From Clostridium algoriphilum (GTDB lineage Bacteria; Bacillota; Clostridia; Clostridiales; Clostridiaceae), in NCBI RefSeq assembly GCF_020443705.1, contig NZ_JAIZZK010000012.1, forward strand, positions 45,048-109,047: 64,000 bases of DNA, in the 5' to 3' direction. Made by a program: the position numbers and the translations under genes. The notes under the pieces were generated by a model. The model saw only the letters and a program-made list of their open reading frames with translations. It was not told where the DNA came from and made no database searches. Each line of letters starts with the position of its first letter. The stretch's first letter is position 1. Below are positions 8,117 through 15,607 of the stretch, piece after piece.

Positions 8117-9199
8117 TTATTTATTTTTATTTACATCTGAAAATTCCACCCGTATATTTTCAGCACTGCTTCTCACATTGCTTTTATATAGCATATTTTC
8201 CTGAAGTACCTTTACTGAAGGAATCCTTACTGTGAACTTACTTCCTTTTCCATATTCACTTTCAGCAAATATACTACCCCCTTGTAACTCTACGATAGAT
8301 TTGACTAAACTTAAGCCTATACCCATACCTTCTGCATTTCTTGATAATGATTCGTCAACCTGCTTAAATCTATCGAAAATCATTTCCAAGTGGTCCGCTT
8401 TAATACCGATACCATTATCTTTGACTGATATTTCAACAAATTCATCCTTGTCTTTAAGTTCTACAAATATTTCGTCACCATTATTTGAAAATTTAATTGC
8501 ATTTGATAAAAGATTCAATACTATTCTCTCTATCTTCTCTGGGTCACAAGCAATATTTTTTTCTTCTATATCTGTATCAAAAATAATATTTAGGCCTTTG
8601 GTTTCAGTTAAGCTAGTTACAGACATCACTACTTCTTCGACAATTGATACTATATTGTTATTTGATAAATTAAGTTGAAATAATCCTGCCTTAATTTTTG
8701 ATGAATCTACTATATTGTTTATAAGTTTAGACAACCTATAAGAATTTATTTTCATTGAGTCAATATATTTAATAATAGTTTCACGTCGATCATCTAATGA
8801 ACCATTATAGCAATACATTTGAAATAATTGTACAGCTGAACAAATTACATTTAATGGTGTTTTAAGTTCATGTGAAACATTTGCAATAAACTCTTCTTGG
8901 GAAATTAATGTTTTTTGTAATTCTTTGTTGATTTCATCCTTTTTTTCAATTTCTTCAATTTCTTCATATATGCGAGTATAAATATACCTGCTAATTATAA
9001 AATTACATAAAATAAGTATAACTCCTAAAAAAATAAATAAATGCTGTTGAATTATTTGAATATCCGCAACTTCGTTACTTACCTGTAAATCAATATTATT
9101 TAATAGCATATAAACACTAAATAATATTATAACTGCTGATAAAACAACGATTGGCAGATTTACTAATACCATAGTTCGGTGACTTATACTCTTCCCCAT
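8117..9199 (-). CDS. Orphan membrane sensor histidine kinase
   Basis: Autophosphorylating sensor kinase of a two-component system. Two membrane segments lie at about residues 12-33 and 53-70 with only about 20 residues outside between them, so it has almost no extracellular sensor; a coiled-coil linker (75-100) follows with no PAS or HAMP seen. The HisKA motif NVSHELKTP places the phospho-acceptor at His110; the ATPase domain has the N box (NLLSNAIKFS), G1 (DNGIGI), F (FDRFKQVD) and G2 (GMGIGLSLVKSI) boxes. No response regulator gene is adjacent, so its partner lies elsewhere. It is followed closely by the amino acid permease. Confidence 0.9.
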   Translation of the reverse strand: MGKSISHRTMVLVNLPIVVLSAVIILFSVYMLLNNIDLQVSNEVADIQIIQQHLFIFLGVILILCNFIISRYIYTRIYEEIEEIEKKDEINKELQKTLISQEEFIANVSHELKTPLNVICSAVQLFQMYCYNGSLDDRRETIIKYIDSMKINSYRLSKLINNIVDSSKIKAGLFQLNLSNNNIVSIVEEVVMSVTSLTETKGLNIIFDTDIEEKNIACDPEKIERIVLNLLSNAIKFSNNGDEIFVELKDKDEFVEISVKDNGIGIKADHLEMIFDRFKQVDESLSRNAEGMGIGLSLVKSIVELQGGSIFAESEYGKGSKFTVRIPSVKVLQENMLYKSNVRSSAENIRVEFSDVNKNK

Positions 9200-9277
9200 A
9201 ATAATCTATACCTTCTTCTCAAAAAATTACTACCAAATATAATTGAAAATTAGTTATTTAAGCAAACCATTGAAAAT

Positions 9278-9907
9278 TTACTCATATTTCTGTAGCAATC
9301 TAAGCACTTCAACAGATGCATTAAATCTTCTCTGAACATCATCACAGTCCATAGCATTTTTTATATTTTCTATAGCCTTTGGCAACATTTTTTTCAAATT
9401 TTCCTGTAAATTAATATTCTCACTGGCAGGTTCAGTTTCAAACAAAAATGACTTAAATTCATCTATACCATGTCTTAAATGTGCAACATAATTTTGTGCA
9501 CCTAAGGATTTTCGAACAGCATCTGGCAAACTAGTCCTGCTAATAGGCTTCTCCTTATTAATAAATTCAACTTTCCTTTGATGAGGATAACCATCTTCTA
9601 CCTTTGTTGCATCATAATAGTATGGACCTGTAACTTTCGCTATGTATATTTTATCTCCATAGGGTATGATACATAGATCGTCAACCTGAATATTATTTAC
9701 AAAATGGTTTATAACACCAAGCGTTACATTTGAGCAAGAATAGTTATTTCTAGAAAGCTCTGTAAAGATTTCGCTTTTTGGCATGCTTGTTAAGTCAAGT
9801 AATTTGCCCCACCCTATTGCAATTATGTCGTTTTCTAAATACTCTTTTAACCGATTAGTGTTATCAGGATTAGTTCGTACTAACCATAAATTATTAAAAT
9901 CTAACAT
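9278..9907 (-). CDS. EVE/PUA-like domain protein (Mrr/restriction-reader type), function unknown
   Basis: The N-terminal half contains WLVRTNPDN, IIAIGWGKLLDL, DDLCIIPYGDKIYIAKVTGPY and HQRKVEF, the pattern seen in EVE/PUA-superfamily readers often attached to Mrr-type or McrB-type restriction modules. Here it stands alone: the remaining ~85 residues are helical with no visible nuclease (no PD-D/ExK) or ATPase motif. Binding of modified nucleic acid is therefore an inference from fold family only. The frame is open from ATG 9919, but the ATG at 9907 (MLDFNNLW) has GGGGG five bases upstream and is the better start. It has its own strong promoter and a repeat array upstream, suggesting dedicated regulation. 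Confidence 0.7.
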   Translation of the reverse strand: MLDFNNLWLVRTNPDNTNRLKEYLENDIIAIGWGKLLDLTSMPKSEIFTELSRNNYSCSNVTLGVINHFVNNIQVDDLCIIPYGDKIYIAKVTGPYYYDATKVEDGYPHQRKVEFINKEKPISRTSLPDAVRKSLGAQNYVAHLRHGIDEFKSFLFETEPASENINLQENLKKMLPKAIENIKNAMDCDDVQRRFNASVEVLRLLQKYE

Positions 9908-9972
9908 TATAACCCCCATAATATTTAGTTGTATAAAGATGCTGTAGTTCTATATTTTATTAATATACTAAT

Positions 9973-10001
9973 ATTATACAACTAAATAGACTAAAAGTCA
10001 A
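9973..10001 (-). promoter_or_regulatory. Sigma-A promoter of the EVE-like gene
   Basis: Minus strand shows TTGACT (10001-9996), a 17-bp spacer and TATAAT (9978-9973), a near-perfect vegetative promoter. Transcription would start near 9966, giving a leader of about 60 nt to the ATG at 9907. Confidence 0.75.
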
Positions 10002-10028
10002 CTAATAGTCAACTAATAGTCAACTAAA
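9996..10028. repeat. Three tandem 11-bp repeats overlapping the -35 element
   Basis: AGTCAACTAAT at 9996-10006 and 10007-10017, and AGTCAACTAAA at 10018-10028. The first unit contains the -35 hexamer of the promoter above. One helical turn spacing (11 bp) puts the units on one face of the DNA. An inverted pair, CAACTAAAATT at 10021-10031 and AATTTTAGTTG at 10064-10074, lies just beyond. Looks like an operator array; the regulator is unknown. Confidence 0.7.
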
Positions 10029-10110
10029 ATTGACTAAATCGACTCAATAGTTAATTTTAGTTAAATTTTAGTTGGTAAAACTTCTGTATAGTTAAAAGTA
10101 TTTAATGCGT

Positions 10111-10145
10111 AAAAAAAACAGGAGCTAGAACTCCTGGTTTTTTTA
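10111..10145 (-). terminator. Terminator after the GT2 gene 10143-11141
   Basis: CAGGAG, short loop, CTCCTG flanked on both sides by A and T runs, so it can work in both directions. On the minus strand it ends the long polysaccharide transcription unit; its T-run starts within the last codons/stop of the GT2 gene. Confidence 0.85.
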
Positions 10146-11141
10146 TTTACGTGAAACTAATTTTATATAGATATTAAAAGATTTAACTATTAAACTTGGA
10201 TCAAAATCATTTATTTTACTAAGGAACCTATCTTTTTTAATAATCCTATTAAAATACCGATTTTTTCTATAGTCATTAAAATTGACCCTCATGTAATCTC
10301 TAATTTCATATAAACGATCAATTTGAGGTATATCATAATTAGCTAAACATATCTTTATTGTATTAATGTAGTACAGCTCTGAGAATCTAAATTCAACCTC
10401 TTCTTTAAACTCTTCATACAACCCATCTTTTTTAAATCCTTCTAATAAAATAATTGAAGTTCTTAACCTGTCAAAATGATGGGGTGAATTTTTCGTTGTT
10501 GTGGTTGATACAAGATTTTTAAAATAATAGTATAAAGGCTCGTTAACCTTCTCAAGTTTCTTTGCGTGTACAAGAAGTAGTGGAACTACAGGATTATCTT
10601 CATAAGATAATTTTTCTGGAAACCTTATATTATTATCTATAAATAATGACGTTTTAAATATCTTAGTCCACATTCTCCCACTATGAAGTATTAAACCTTT
10701 CTTTTGCATACTAGTTAATTCACCTAGTTGATCAGGCATATTACTTGTAACAGTAGTTAATACATTATTGCCGTCTGAGACATGATAGTCACTATCTACA
10801 ACATCGCTCTTGGTAACACTAGCTTTAGAGTATAGCTTTTCGTACATTTCTAGATGTACCCAATCATCCGAATCAACAAATCCTATGTATTCACCTTTTG
10901 CTATATCAATTCCTAAATTTCTTGCTCCACCTTGCTTTAGATTTATAGGTGAATCTATTACTTTTATTGTATTATATTTATTTTCATATTCTCTCATTAC
11001 TTTAAGACTATTATCAGTTGATGCATCATTAATTATAATAATTTCAATATCTTTTAAACTTTGATTAACTAAAGAATCTAGACATCTATTTAAATATTTT
11101 TCTACATTATAAACAGGAACAATAACACTTACTTTTGGCAT
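10143..11141 (-). CDS. Family 2 glycosyltransferase
   Basis: Inverting GT-A fold glycosyltransferase, probably cytoplasmic. The N-terminus PKVSVIVPVYNVEKYLNRCLDSL, followed by IIINDASTDNS and FVDSDDW (the DxD metal-binding motif), identifies the family. About 332 residues. The open frame extends to a TTG at 11180, but the ATG at 11141 has GGGAGG ten bases upstream and starts exactly at the conserved domain. That Shine-Dalgarno lies inside the 3' arm of a terminator-like hairpin (11143-11195), so translation or transcription of this gene may be conditional. It is the last gene of the locus. Donor and acceptor unknown. Confidence 0.88.
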   Translation of the reverse strand: MPKVSVIVPVYNVEKYLNRCLDSLVNQSLKDIEIIIINDASTDNSLKVMREYENKYNTIKVIDSPINLKQGGARNLGIDIAKGEYIGFVDSDDWVHLEMYEKLYSKASVTKSDVVDSDYHVSDGNNVLTTVTSNMPDQLGELTSMQKKGLILHSGRMWTKIFKTSLFIDNNIRFPEKLSYEDNPVVPLLLVHAKKLEKVNEPLYYYFKNLVSTTTTKNSPHHFDRLRTSIILLEGFKKDGLYEEFKEEVEFRFSELYYINTIKICLANYDIPQIDRLYEIRDYMRVNFNDYRKNRYFNRIIKKDRFLSKINDFDPSLIVKSFNIYIKLVSRK

Positions 11142-11142
11142 A

Positions 11143-11195
11143 TAAAAAGCCTCCCTTACATGCATTATTATATCATACAAAAGGGAGGCTTTTTA
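11143..11195 (-). terminator. galU terminator whose stem carries the downstream gene's Shine-Dalgarno
   Basis: A 15-bp perfect stem (11144-11157 with 11181-11194, plus one pair) with a 23-nt loop. On the minus strand the 3' arm reads AAGGGAGGCTTTTT and runs straight into ATATG, the start of the GT2 gene. The structure has the GC stem and T5 tract of an intrinsic terminator, yet the GGGAGG in the stem is the only good ribosome binding site for the GT2 start. Confidence 0.8.
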
Positions 11196-11210
11196 AATTA
11201 TAATGATATA

Positions 11211-12119
11211 TTATTTAGTACAAGCAACTTCATCATATAGGCCACTAAAGTTATCATTGCTTTTTAAAGTTTGAAGATATTCCATGAATGGAACTTTTAA
11301 CTCATCTCTTTTCAAAGCGAATTCAACTGTTGCCTGTAAAAATCCTAATTTATCACCTACATCATATCTACGGCCTTCAAATATATATGCGTACATATCT
11401 TGTCTTGCTATTAATGTCTTAAGAGCATCAGTTAATTGAATTTCGCCGCCTTTGCCAGGTTTTGTATTATCCAATATATCAAATATCTCAGGGGTTATTA
11501 TATATCTACCAAGTATAGCTACATTTGATGGTGCTATATCTACTCCAGGTTTTTCAACAAGATTATTTACTTTATAAACCCTATCACTAATTTGAACTCC
11601 ATCAACTATGCCATATTTATCAACATTTTCCTTTGCTACTTCTTGAACTCCTAAGATTGTTGTATTCTTTTCTTCAAAACAATCCATAAGTTGCTTTAAA
11701 CATGGAGTTTTAGCATCAACTATATCATCACCTAGCATAACAGCAAAAGGTTCATTACCTACAAAAGCCCTAGCACAATTAATAGCATGTCCAAGTCCTT
11801 TAGGTTCCTTTTGTCTTATAAAGTATATATTTACCATGTTTGATATATCTCTAACCTGTTTAAGTAGATTATCCTTATGTTTATTTTCAAGCTCTAGTTC
11901 AAGTTCTAATGATTTATCAAAGTGATCTTCAATAGATTTTTTATTTCTCCCTGTAATTATTAATATTTCCTCTATACCAGCCGCAATAGCTTCCTCGATA
12001 ATATATTGCATTGTAGGCTTATCAACTATAGGTAACATTTCTTTAGGTAGTGCCTTTGTTGCAGGTAAAAAACGTGTTCCAAGTCCTGCTGCTGGTATAA
12101 TTGCTTTCTTAACTTTCAT
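11211..12119 (-). CDS. galU: UTP-glucose-1-phosphate uridylyltransferase
   Basis: Makes UDP-glucose from UTP and glucose-1-phosphate in the cytoplasm. The 302-residue sequence begins KKAIIPAAGLGTRFLPATKA with LPKEMLPIVDKPTMQYI, and contains MLGDDIV, VEKP and GRYDVGDKLGFLQA-like regions, all diagnostic of GalU (usual length about 290-305). ATG at 12119 has a GAGGAG site. It stands between the GT-C-like gene and the terminal GT2, and probably feeds UDP-glucose to the GtrB-like transferase (14181-15272). A candidate promoter of its own lies at 12190-12198. Confidence 0.96.
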   Translation of the reverse strand: MKVKKAIIPAAGLGTRFLPATKALPKEMLPIVDKPTMQYIIEEAIAAGIEEILIITGRNKKSIEDHFDKSLELELELENKHKDNLLKQVRDISNMVNIYFIRQKEPKGLGHAINCARAFVGNEPFAVMLGDDIVDAKTPCLKQLMDCFEEKNTTILGVQEVAKENVDKYGIVDGVQISDRVYKVNNLVEKPGVDIAPSNVAILGRYIITPEIFDILDNTKPGKGGEIQLTDALKTLIARQDMYAYIFEGRRYDVGDKLGFLQATVEFALKRDELKVPFMEYLQTLKSNDNFSGLYDEVACTK

Positions 12120-12189
12120 AATTAAAAATCTCCTCTTATGTTATATGTCTTTTTACTCTCAGTATATTACGTACTTTCCTATAAATTCT

Positions 12190-12198
12190 ATTATAACA
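12190..12198 (-). promoter_or_regulatory. Candidate extended -10 promoter for galU
   Basis: Minus strand TGTTATAAT matches TGnTATAAT exactly, about 70 nt upstream of the galU ATG and within the 129-nt gap after the GT-C-like gene. No clear -35. Confidence 0.45.
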
Positions 12199-12248
12199 TT
12201 AAATTCCAACAAAATTAGTAAATGTTTGTAAAAATATTGTAAAAATAT

Positions 12249-14150
12249 CTACTTTCTCATTTTAAGGAGTACTTTACCATTCTTTTTCTGCACATAATAA
12301 AGCGTATCATGTTTTATAGATTTAATTCCACCTTCAAATATTTTTCCATAAGTTTTATTAAAGACATCATTTGTTCTAAATATATACACATAAGTGTATT
12401 GGCTTCTTAGTTGCTCCTCCCATCCCTTTAAATCAACATCTTTAGTCCAAATATCGCCCTTATAATAAGGTTTCCCAATACTTGATGTGGATGGGGCGTT
12501 AGTTCTTATAGGGGTTATAAGATATCTACTCACCCAATAATTATATCCGTTGTTTGCTACAGAAATAATATACATCTTATCTGTTTTAAGCTTCAGAGGC
12601 CGCTTTATCTTTGTTATAGGCACAAATTTTTGACGCATCTTAACTGTATTTTTACTATTGCTTGGTGCGAATAAAGTAATATCTGCAATTGGGGTTATTT
12701 TTATAATTAACAATAATGATAATAATATGCCCATAGAACATGATATTTTAAATTTTGCATCTCTCGTTCCTTCTTTTAGACATATAACTACAACGAAGAA
12801 TATTAAGGCTCCTAGAAGGTAAGTGCTCATATACCTTGAATAAGATGCTAAATGTGTAGCTTCTTCTACTGAAAAAGTAAACACATATAATATTAATAGA
12901 GATGCACTGTAAATAATTGCTCCTATAAGTATAGTTACAGTTACTACTTTATATCTATTTTTTTCCCCATCAATACAAACAAATTTAATTAGTATAATAG
13001 AGATTGTCAGTAACAACGCTATCCACCCAATATACGATAATCGAATTATAGAGTTAGTTAAAATCTGATCAGATAGAAAATAAAAAAAGTTTTTTATTGT
13101 TTCTATTTGATAGTCTGGAGCATTTGCCGTAAATAATCTTTTTATGCTTTGAAATCCAATTACACTTGTATTCCAAGATGAATCTGTTTTTGTAACTTTA
13201 AGATAATTAGACCAGGACAATTTTGAAATCAGTGTAAATATTATAGGACATATTACTATAACTGTTCTTATAATTATATGGATTATTTTATCAGACTTAA
13301 TGTATAACATTAATTCCTTTCTTTGTATGAGTAATATATCTATAGAAATTATTACAATAGCTATAATTGCTAAACCAAAGCCTGAGGCTTTCGTAATTGT
13401 TATCGTAAATAATGCTAAACTTATATAAATAAATTTAAAAGCACTCATTTTATTGACATAATAATTAATGAGAATACCTGCAAACATAACTCCAAGTATT
13501 GCGTCTACTAATATATTGGTATAAAAATCCTGAAAAAACGCCAAAGGCAAAACTAATACCAATATAAGTCTAATAACTATTATACCAGGGTTTTTCCATC
13601 GTACATTCCTAAAAATAGGTAACATTAGTGAAAAATATAATATGTTCATAGCTCTATATAAGTTACCCTCGGCATAACCTTTAGATACTTTTATCCAAAA
13701 GTATTCAAATAATGCAGTTGCAGGTGGATACCCCTTAAATACAGTAGTTGATGCTGGGTGATTACTTAGAGCATCAAATATCTGCATATTTTTAACTACA
13801 AGACCCCAATGTGTAAATTCATCCCAAGATATAAGCATTCTTCCTCTTTGTGCCCACCATGCTACTACAAAAAATAGAATAAACATTACAAATCCAGGTG
13901 TTAAGATATTTCTTATAAATCTTTTCATATTAATACAAATGTATAAGCAACATAAAAAGGCACTAATTATCCCAATTGCAATTACAATGTCTACGCCCCT
14001 TTTTAATTCGCCCGATATTCCATAAAAATATAAGATAAAAATTATAAAAAAGATCCATAATGACAAAGTTTCTTCAAATTTTCTGTTAAATATCATGGAT
14101 AATATCGCAGCGCCAGAGCATAACACTGCAAACATGAATATCAAATACAT
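12249..14150 (-). CDS. Large multi-spanning membrane protein, probable GT-C type glycosyltransferase
   Basis: About 12-13 hydrophobic segments over the first ~500 residues and a soluble C-terminal part of about 110 residues. After the third segment cluster an outside loop holds ISWDEFTHWG (Asp110-Glu111), matching the acidic-pair catalytic motif position of GT-C enzymes that use lipid-linked sugars; a KGYPPATALFEYFW stretch follows. Family not recognised with certainty. The neighbour 14181-15272 is a GtrB-GtrA fusion and galU lies downstream, so this could be the third component (GtrC- or YfhO-like) that transfers glucose from undecaprenyl phosphate to the polymer outside the cell. That role is inference from context. 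Confidence 0.75.
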   Translation of the reverse strand: MYLIFMFAVLCSGAAILSMIFNRKFEETLSLWIFFIIFILYFYGISGELKRGVDIVIAIGIISAFLCCLYICINMKRFIRNILTPGFVMFILFFVVAWWAQRGRMLISWDEFTHWGLVVKNMQIFDALSNHPASTTVFKGYPPATALFEYFWIKVSKGYAEGNLYRAMNILYFSLMLPIFRNVRWKNPGIIVIRLILVLVLPLAFFQDFYTNILVDAILGVMFAGILINYYVNKMSAFKFIYISLALFTITITKASGFGLAIIAIVIISIDILLIQRKELMLYIKSDKIIHIIIRTVIVICPIIFTLISKLSWSNYLKVTKTDSSWNTSVIGFQSIKRLFTANAPDYQIETIKNFFYFLSDQILTNSIIRLSYIGWIALLLTISIILIKFVCIDGEKNRYKVVTVTILIGAIIYSASLLILYVFTFSVEEATHLASYSRYMSTYLLGALIFFVVVICLKEGTRDAKFKISCSMGILLSLLLIIKITPIADITLFAPSNSKNTVKMRQKFVPITKIKRPLKLKTDKMYIISVANNGYNYWVSRYLITPIRTNAPSTSSIGKPYYKGDIWTKDVDLKGWEEQLRSQYTYVYIFRTNDVFNKTYGKIFEGGIKSIKHDTLYYVQKKNGKVLLKMRK

Positions 14151-14180
14151 ATATTTATAACTCCTTCCAAATTAAACATA

Positions 14181-15272
14181 TTATAAACTTTCTAAATCAT
14201 ATTTTTTACTGAAAACCCATTCCTTTTGAACTTTGAAACTCATAACAGACAAAACACCATCTATTATAACTTTTATAAAAATTTGAGATCCCTTGAAAAC
14301 AAACCAAGTAGCAGATACACTTAGTCCAGACATTAACATAAGTACTGAGCATAATACATAATATCTATATATCGCTAATCTATCCGGAGTTTTGTGATTA
14401 AATACTGCATTTTTGTTTGCATTATAATTAAATAATGATGATATAATTCGAGCAACAATAGTTGATATTATAATAAAATATTCCGGTGTAAATCTATAAA
14501 ATAATTTTGTAAACATTGAAAATAAAAAGATATCCAATATAAAAGATAAAAAGGATGATGACATAAATTTAAGAAAAACCCCATAAATCTTCATTGAATC
14601 TATAAGTGGATTAAAATGAGATGACTTATTTTCTTCTATATAAATAGTATCAATGAAAACTTCATCAATCTCAATATCTTGATTTCTGCATTCGAGTAAC
14701 ATATTAGTTTCATATTCAAATCTATCTCCATGAACACTCATTAATTTATATGCAAAATTATAGGAAATAGCTCTTAACCCAGTTTGGGTATCACTTATTT
14801 TTAAACCAGTAAGGAAACCAAACAATTTTCTTGTTAATATATTCCCAAATCTACTCCTGAAAGGAATGTTTGATTCTGAAAAGTTCCTAGAACCTAATAT
14901 AAGCTTATGAGGATTTTCTATTAACCTTTGTGAAACTTTTATGATATCAGAAATATTATGTTGACCGTCAGCATCAGCTGTTACTATACCAATGCATCCA
15001 CTACAATTGTTTAAAAAATAATTAAACCCAGATTTAAGTGCTACCCCTTTTCCCATATTTACAGCATGAACCAATACATGACATTGCTTCTTTAGCTTAA
15101 GATGGTTAAAAATCGATCTACATTCCTCACTACTGCCATCATCTACTACGCTAATATTTTGAAAACCTGCTTTTATAAGATCCTCTACTAAGACTGTCAA
15201 TTTTTTATCTGGATTAAAAGCTGGTATCAGAACTGAAATATTGTTGAATACATCTACTTTGTCCTCATTCAT
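14181..15272 (-). CDS. GtrB-GtrA fusion: GT2 polyprenyl-phosphate glycosyltransferase with C-terminal GtrA membrane domain
   Basis: Residues 1 to about 230 form a dolichol-phosphate-mannose-synthase-like GT2 domain (SVLIPAFNPDKKL, VVDDGSSEECRS, VTADADGQHN with the DxD motif, ILGSRNF). Residues about 235-355 contain four membrane segments with the GtrA pattern (FNYNANKNAVFNH, then VLSVMSFKVQKEWVFS at the end). The enzyme would make undecaprenyl-phosphate-sugar and the GtrA part would help flip it. ATG at 15272 with AAGGAG eight bases upstream. It has its own upstream promoter candidate and a microsatellite leader, and leads the GtrBA / GT-C-like / galU group. Confidence 0.9.
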   Translation of the reverse strand: MNEDKVDVFNNISVLIPAFNPDKKLTVLVEDLIKAGFQNISVVDDGSSEECRSIFNHLKLKKQCHVLVHAVNMGKGVALKSGFNYFLNNCSGCIGIVTADADGQHNISDIIKVSQRLIENPHKLILGSRNFSESNIPFRSRFGNILTRKLFGFLTGLKISDTQTGLRAISYNFAYKLMSVHGDRFEYETNMLLECRNQDIEIDEVFIDTIYIEENKSSHFNPLIDSMKIYGVFLKFMSSSFLSFILDIFLFSMFTKLFYRFTPEYFIIISTIVARIISSLFNYNANKNAVFNHKTPDRLAIYRYYVLCSVLMLMSGLSVSATWFVFKGSQIFIKVIIDGVLSVMSFKVQKEWVFSKKYDLESL

Positions 15273-15333
15273 GTCACATTCTCCTTATATATCTTTTGTA
15301 TTATATAACTAAAACTTTGTACCCGCCAAAAAG

Positions 15334-15366
15334 ACCGAAATACATTTCACTGCAATTCGGTAGTCA
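15334..15366. repeat. Imperfect hairpin in the gtrBA leader
   Basis: ACCGAA and TTCGGT arms about 17 nt apart, extendable with GAC/GTC after a one-base bulge, within the transcribed leader of 14181-15272. Function unknown; weak. Confidence 0.35.
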
Positions 15367-15414
15367 TCTTATTATTAATTTAGGTGATTTATTATAGCTT
15401 GTACTCATTAGTAC

Positions 15415-15472
15415 ATTACTATTATTACTATTATTACTATTATTACTATTATTACTATTGTTACTATTGTTA
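15415..15472. repeat. Microsatellite of trinucleotide-like 9-bp units in the gtrBA leader
   Basis: About six tandem copies of a nine-base unit (ATTATTACT, the last two changed to ATTGTTACT). It lies just downstream of the candidate promoter at 15484-15492, so it would form the very start of the transcript of 14181-15272. Such arrays change length by slippage. Confidence 0.85.
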
Positions 15473-15483
15473 CCATAATTCAT

Positions 15484-15492
15484 ATTATACCA
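15484..15492 (-). promoter_or_regulatory. Candidate extended -10 promoter for the GtrBA gene
   Basis: Minus strand TGGTATAAT matches TGnTATAAT exactly; predicted start of transcription about 15477, at the edge of the microsatellite. The same 9-mer serves as the candidate promoter of addB at 51224-51232. No -35 recognised. Confidence 0.5.
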
Positions 15493-15561
15493 TTAAATTT
15501 TAACAATTTTCTAATCATAGCAAAATATTGTGAAACAAACACCCTAAAAAATTTAGACGAA

Positions 15562-15594
15562 ATAAATCCCTACACCTTTGATGTAGGGATTTAT
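15562..15594 (-). terminator. Hairpin terminator after the flippase gene
   Basis: ATAAATCCCTACA pairs with TGTAGGGATTTAT (13 bp, 7-nt loop) 14 nt beyond the stop of 15608-17047. The T-tract is short (TTTATTT), so termination may be partial, allowing some read-through into gtrBA. Confidence 0.7.
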
Positions 15595-15607
15595 ATATAT
15601 ATATAAT

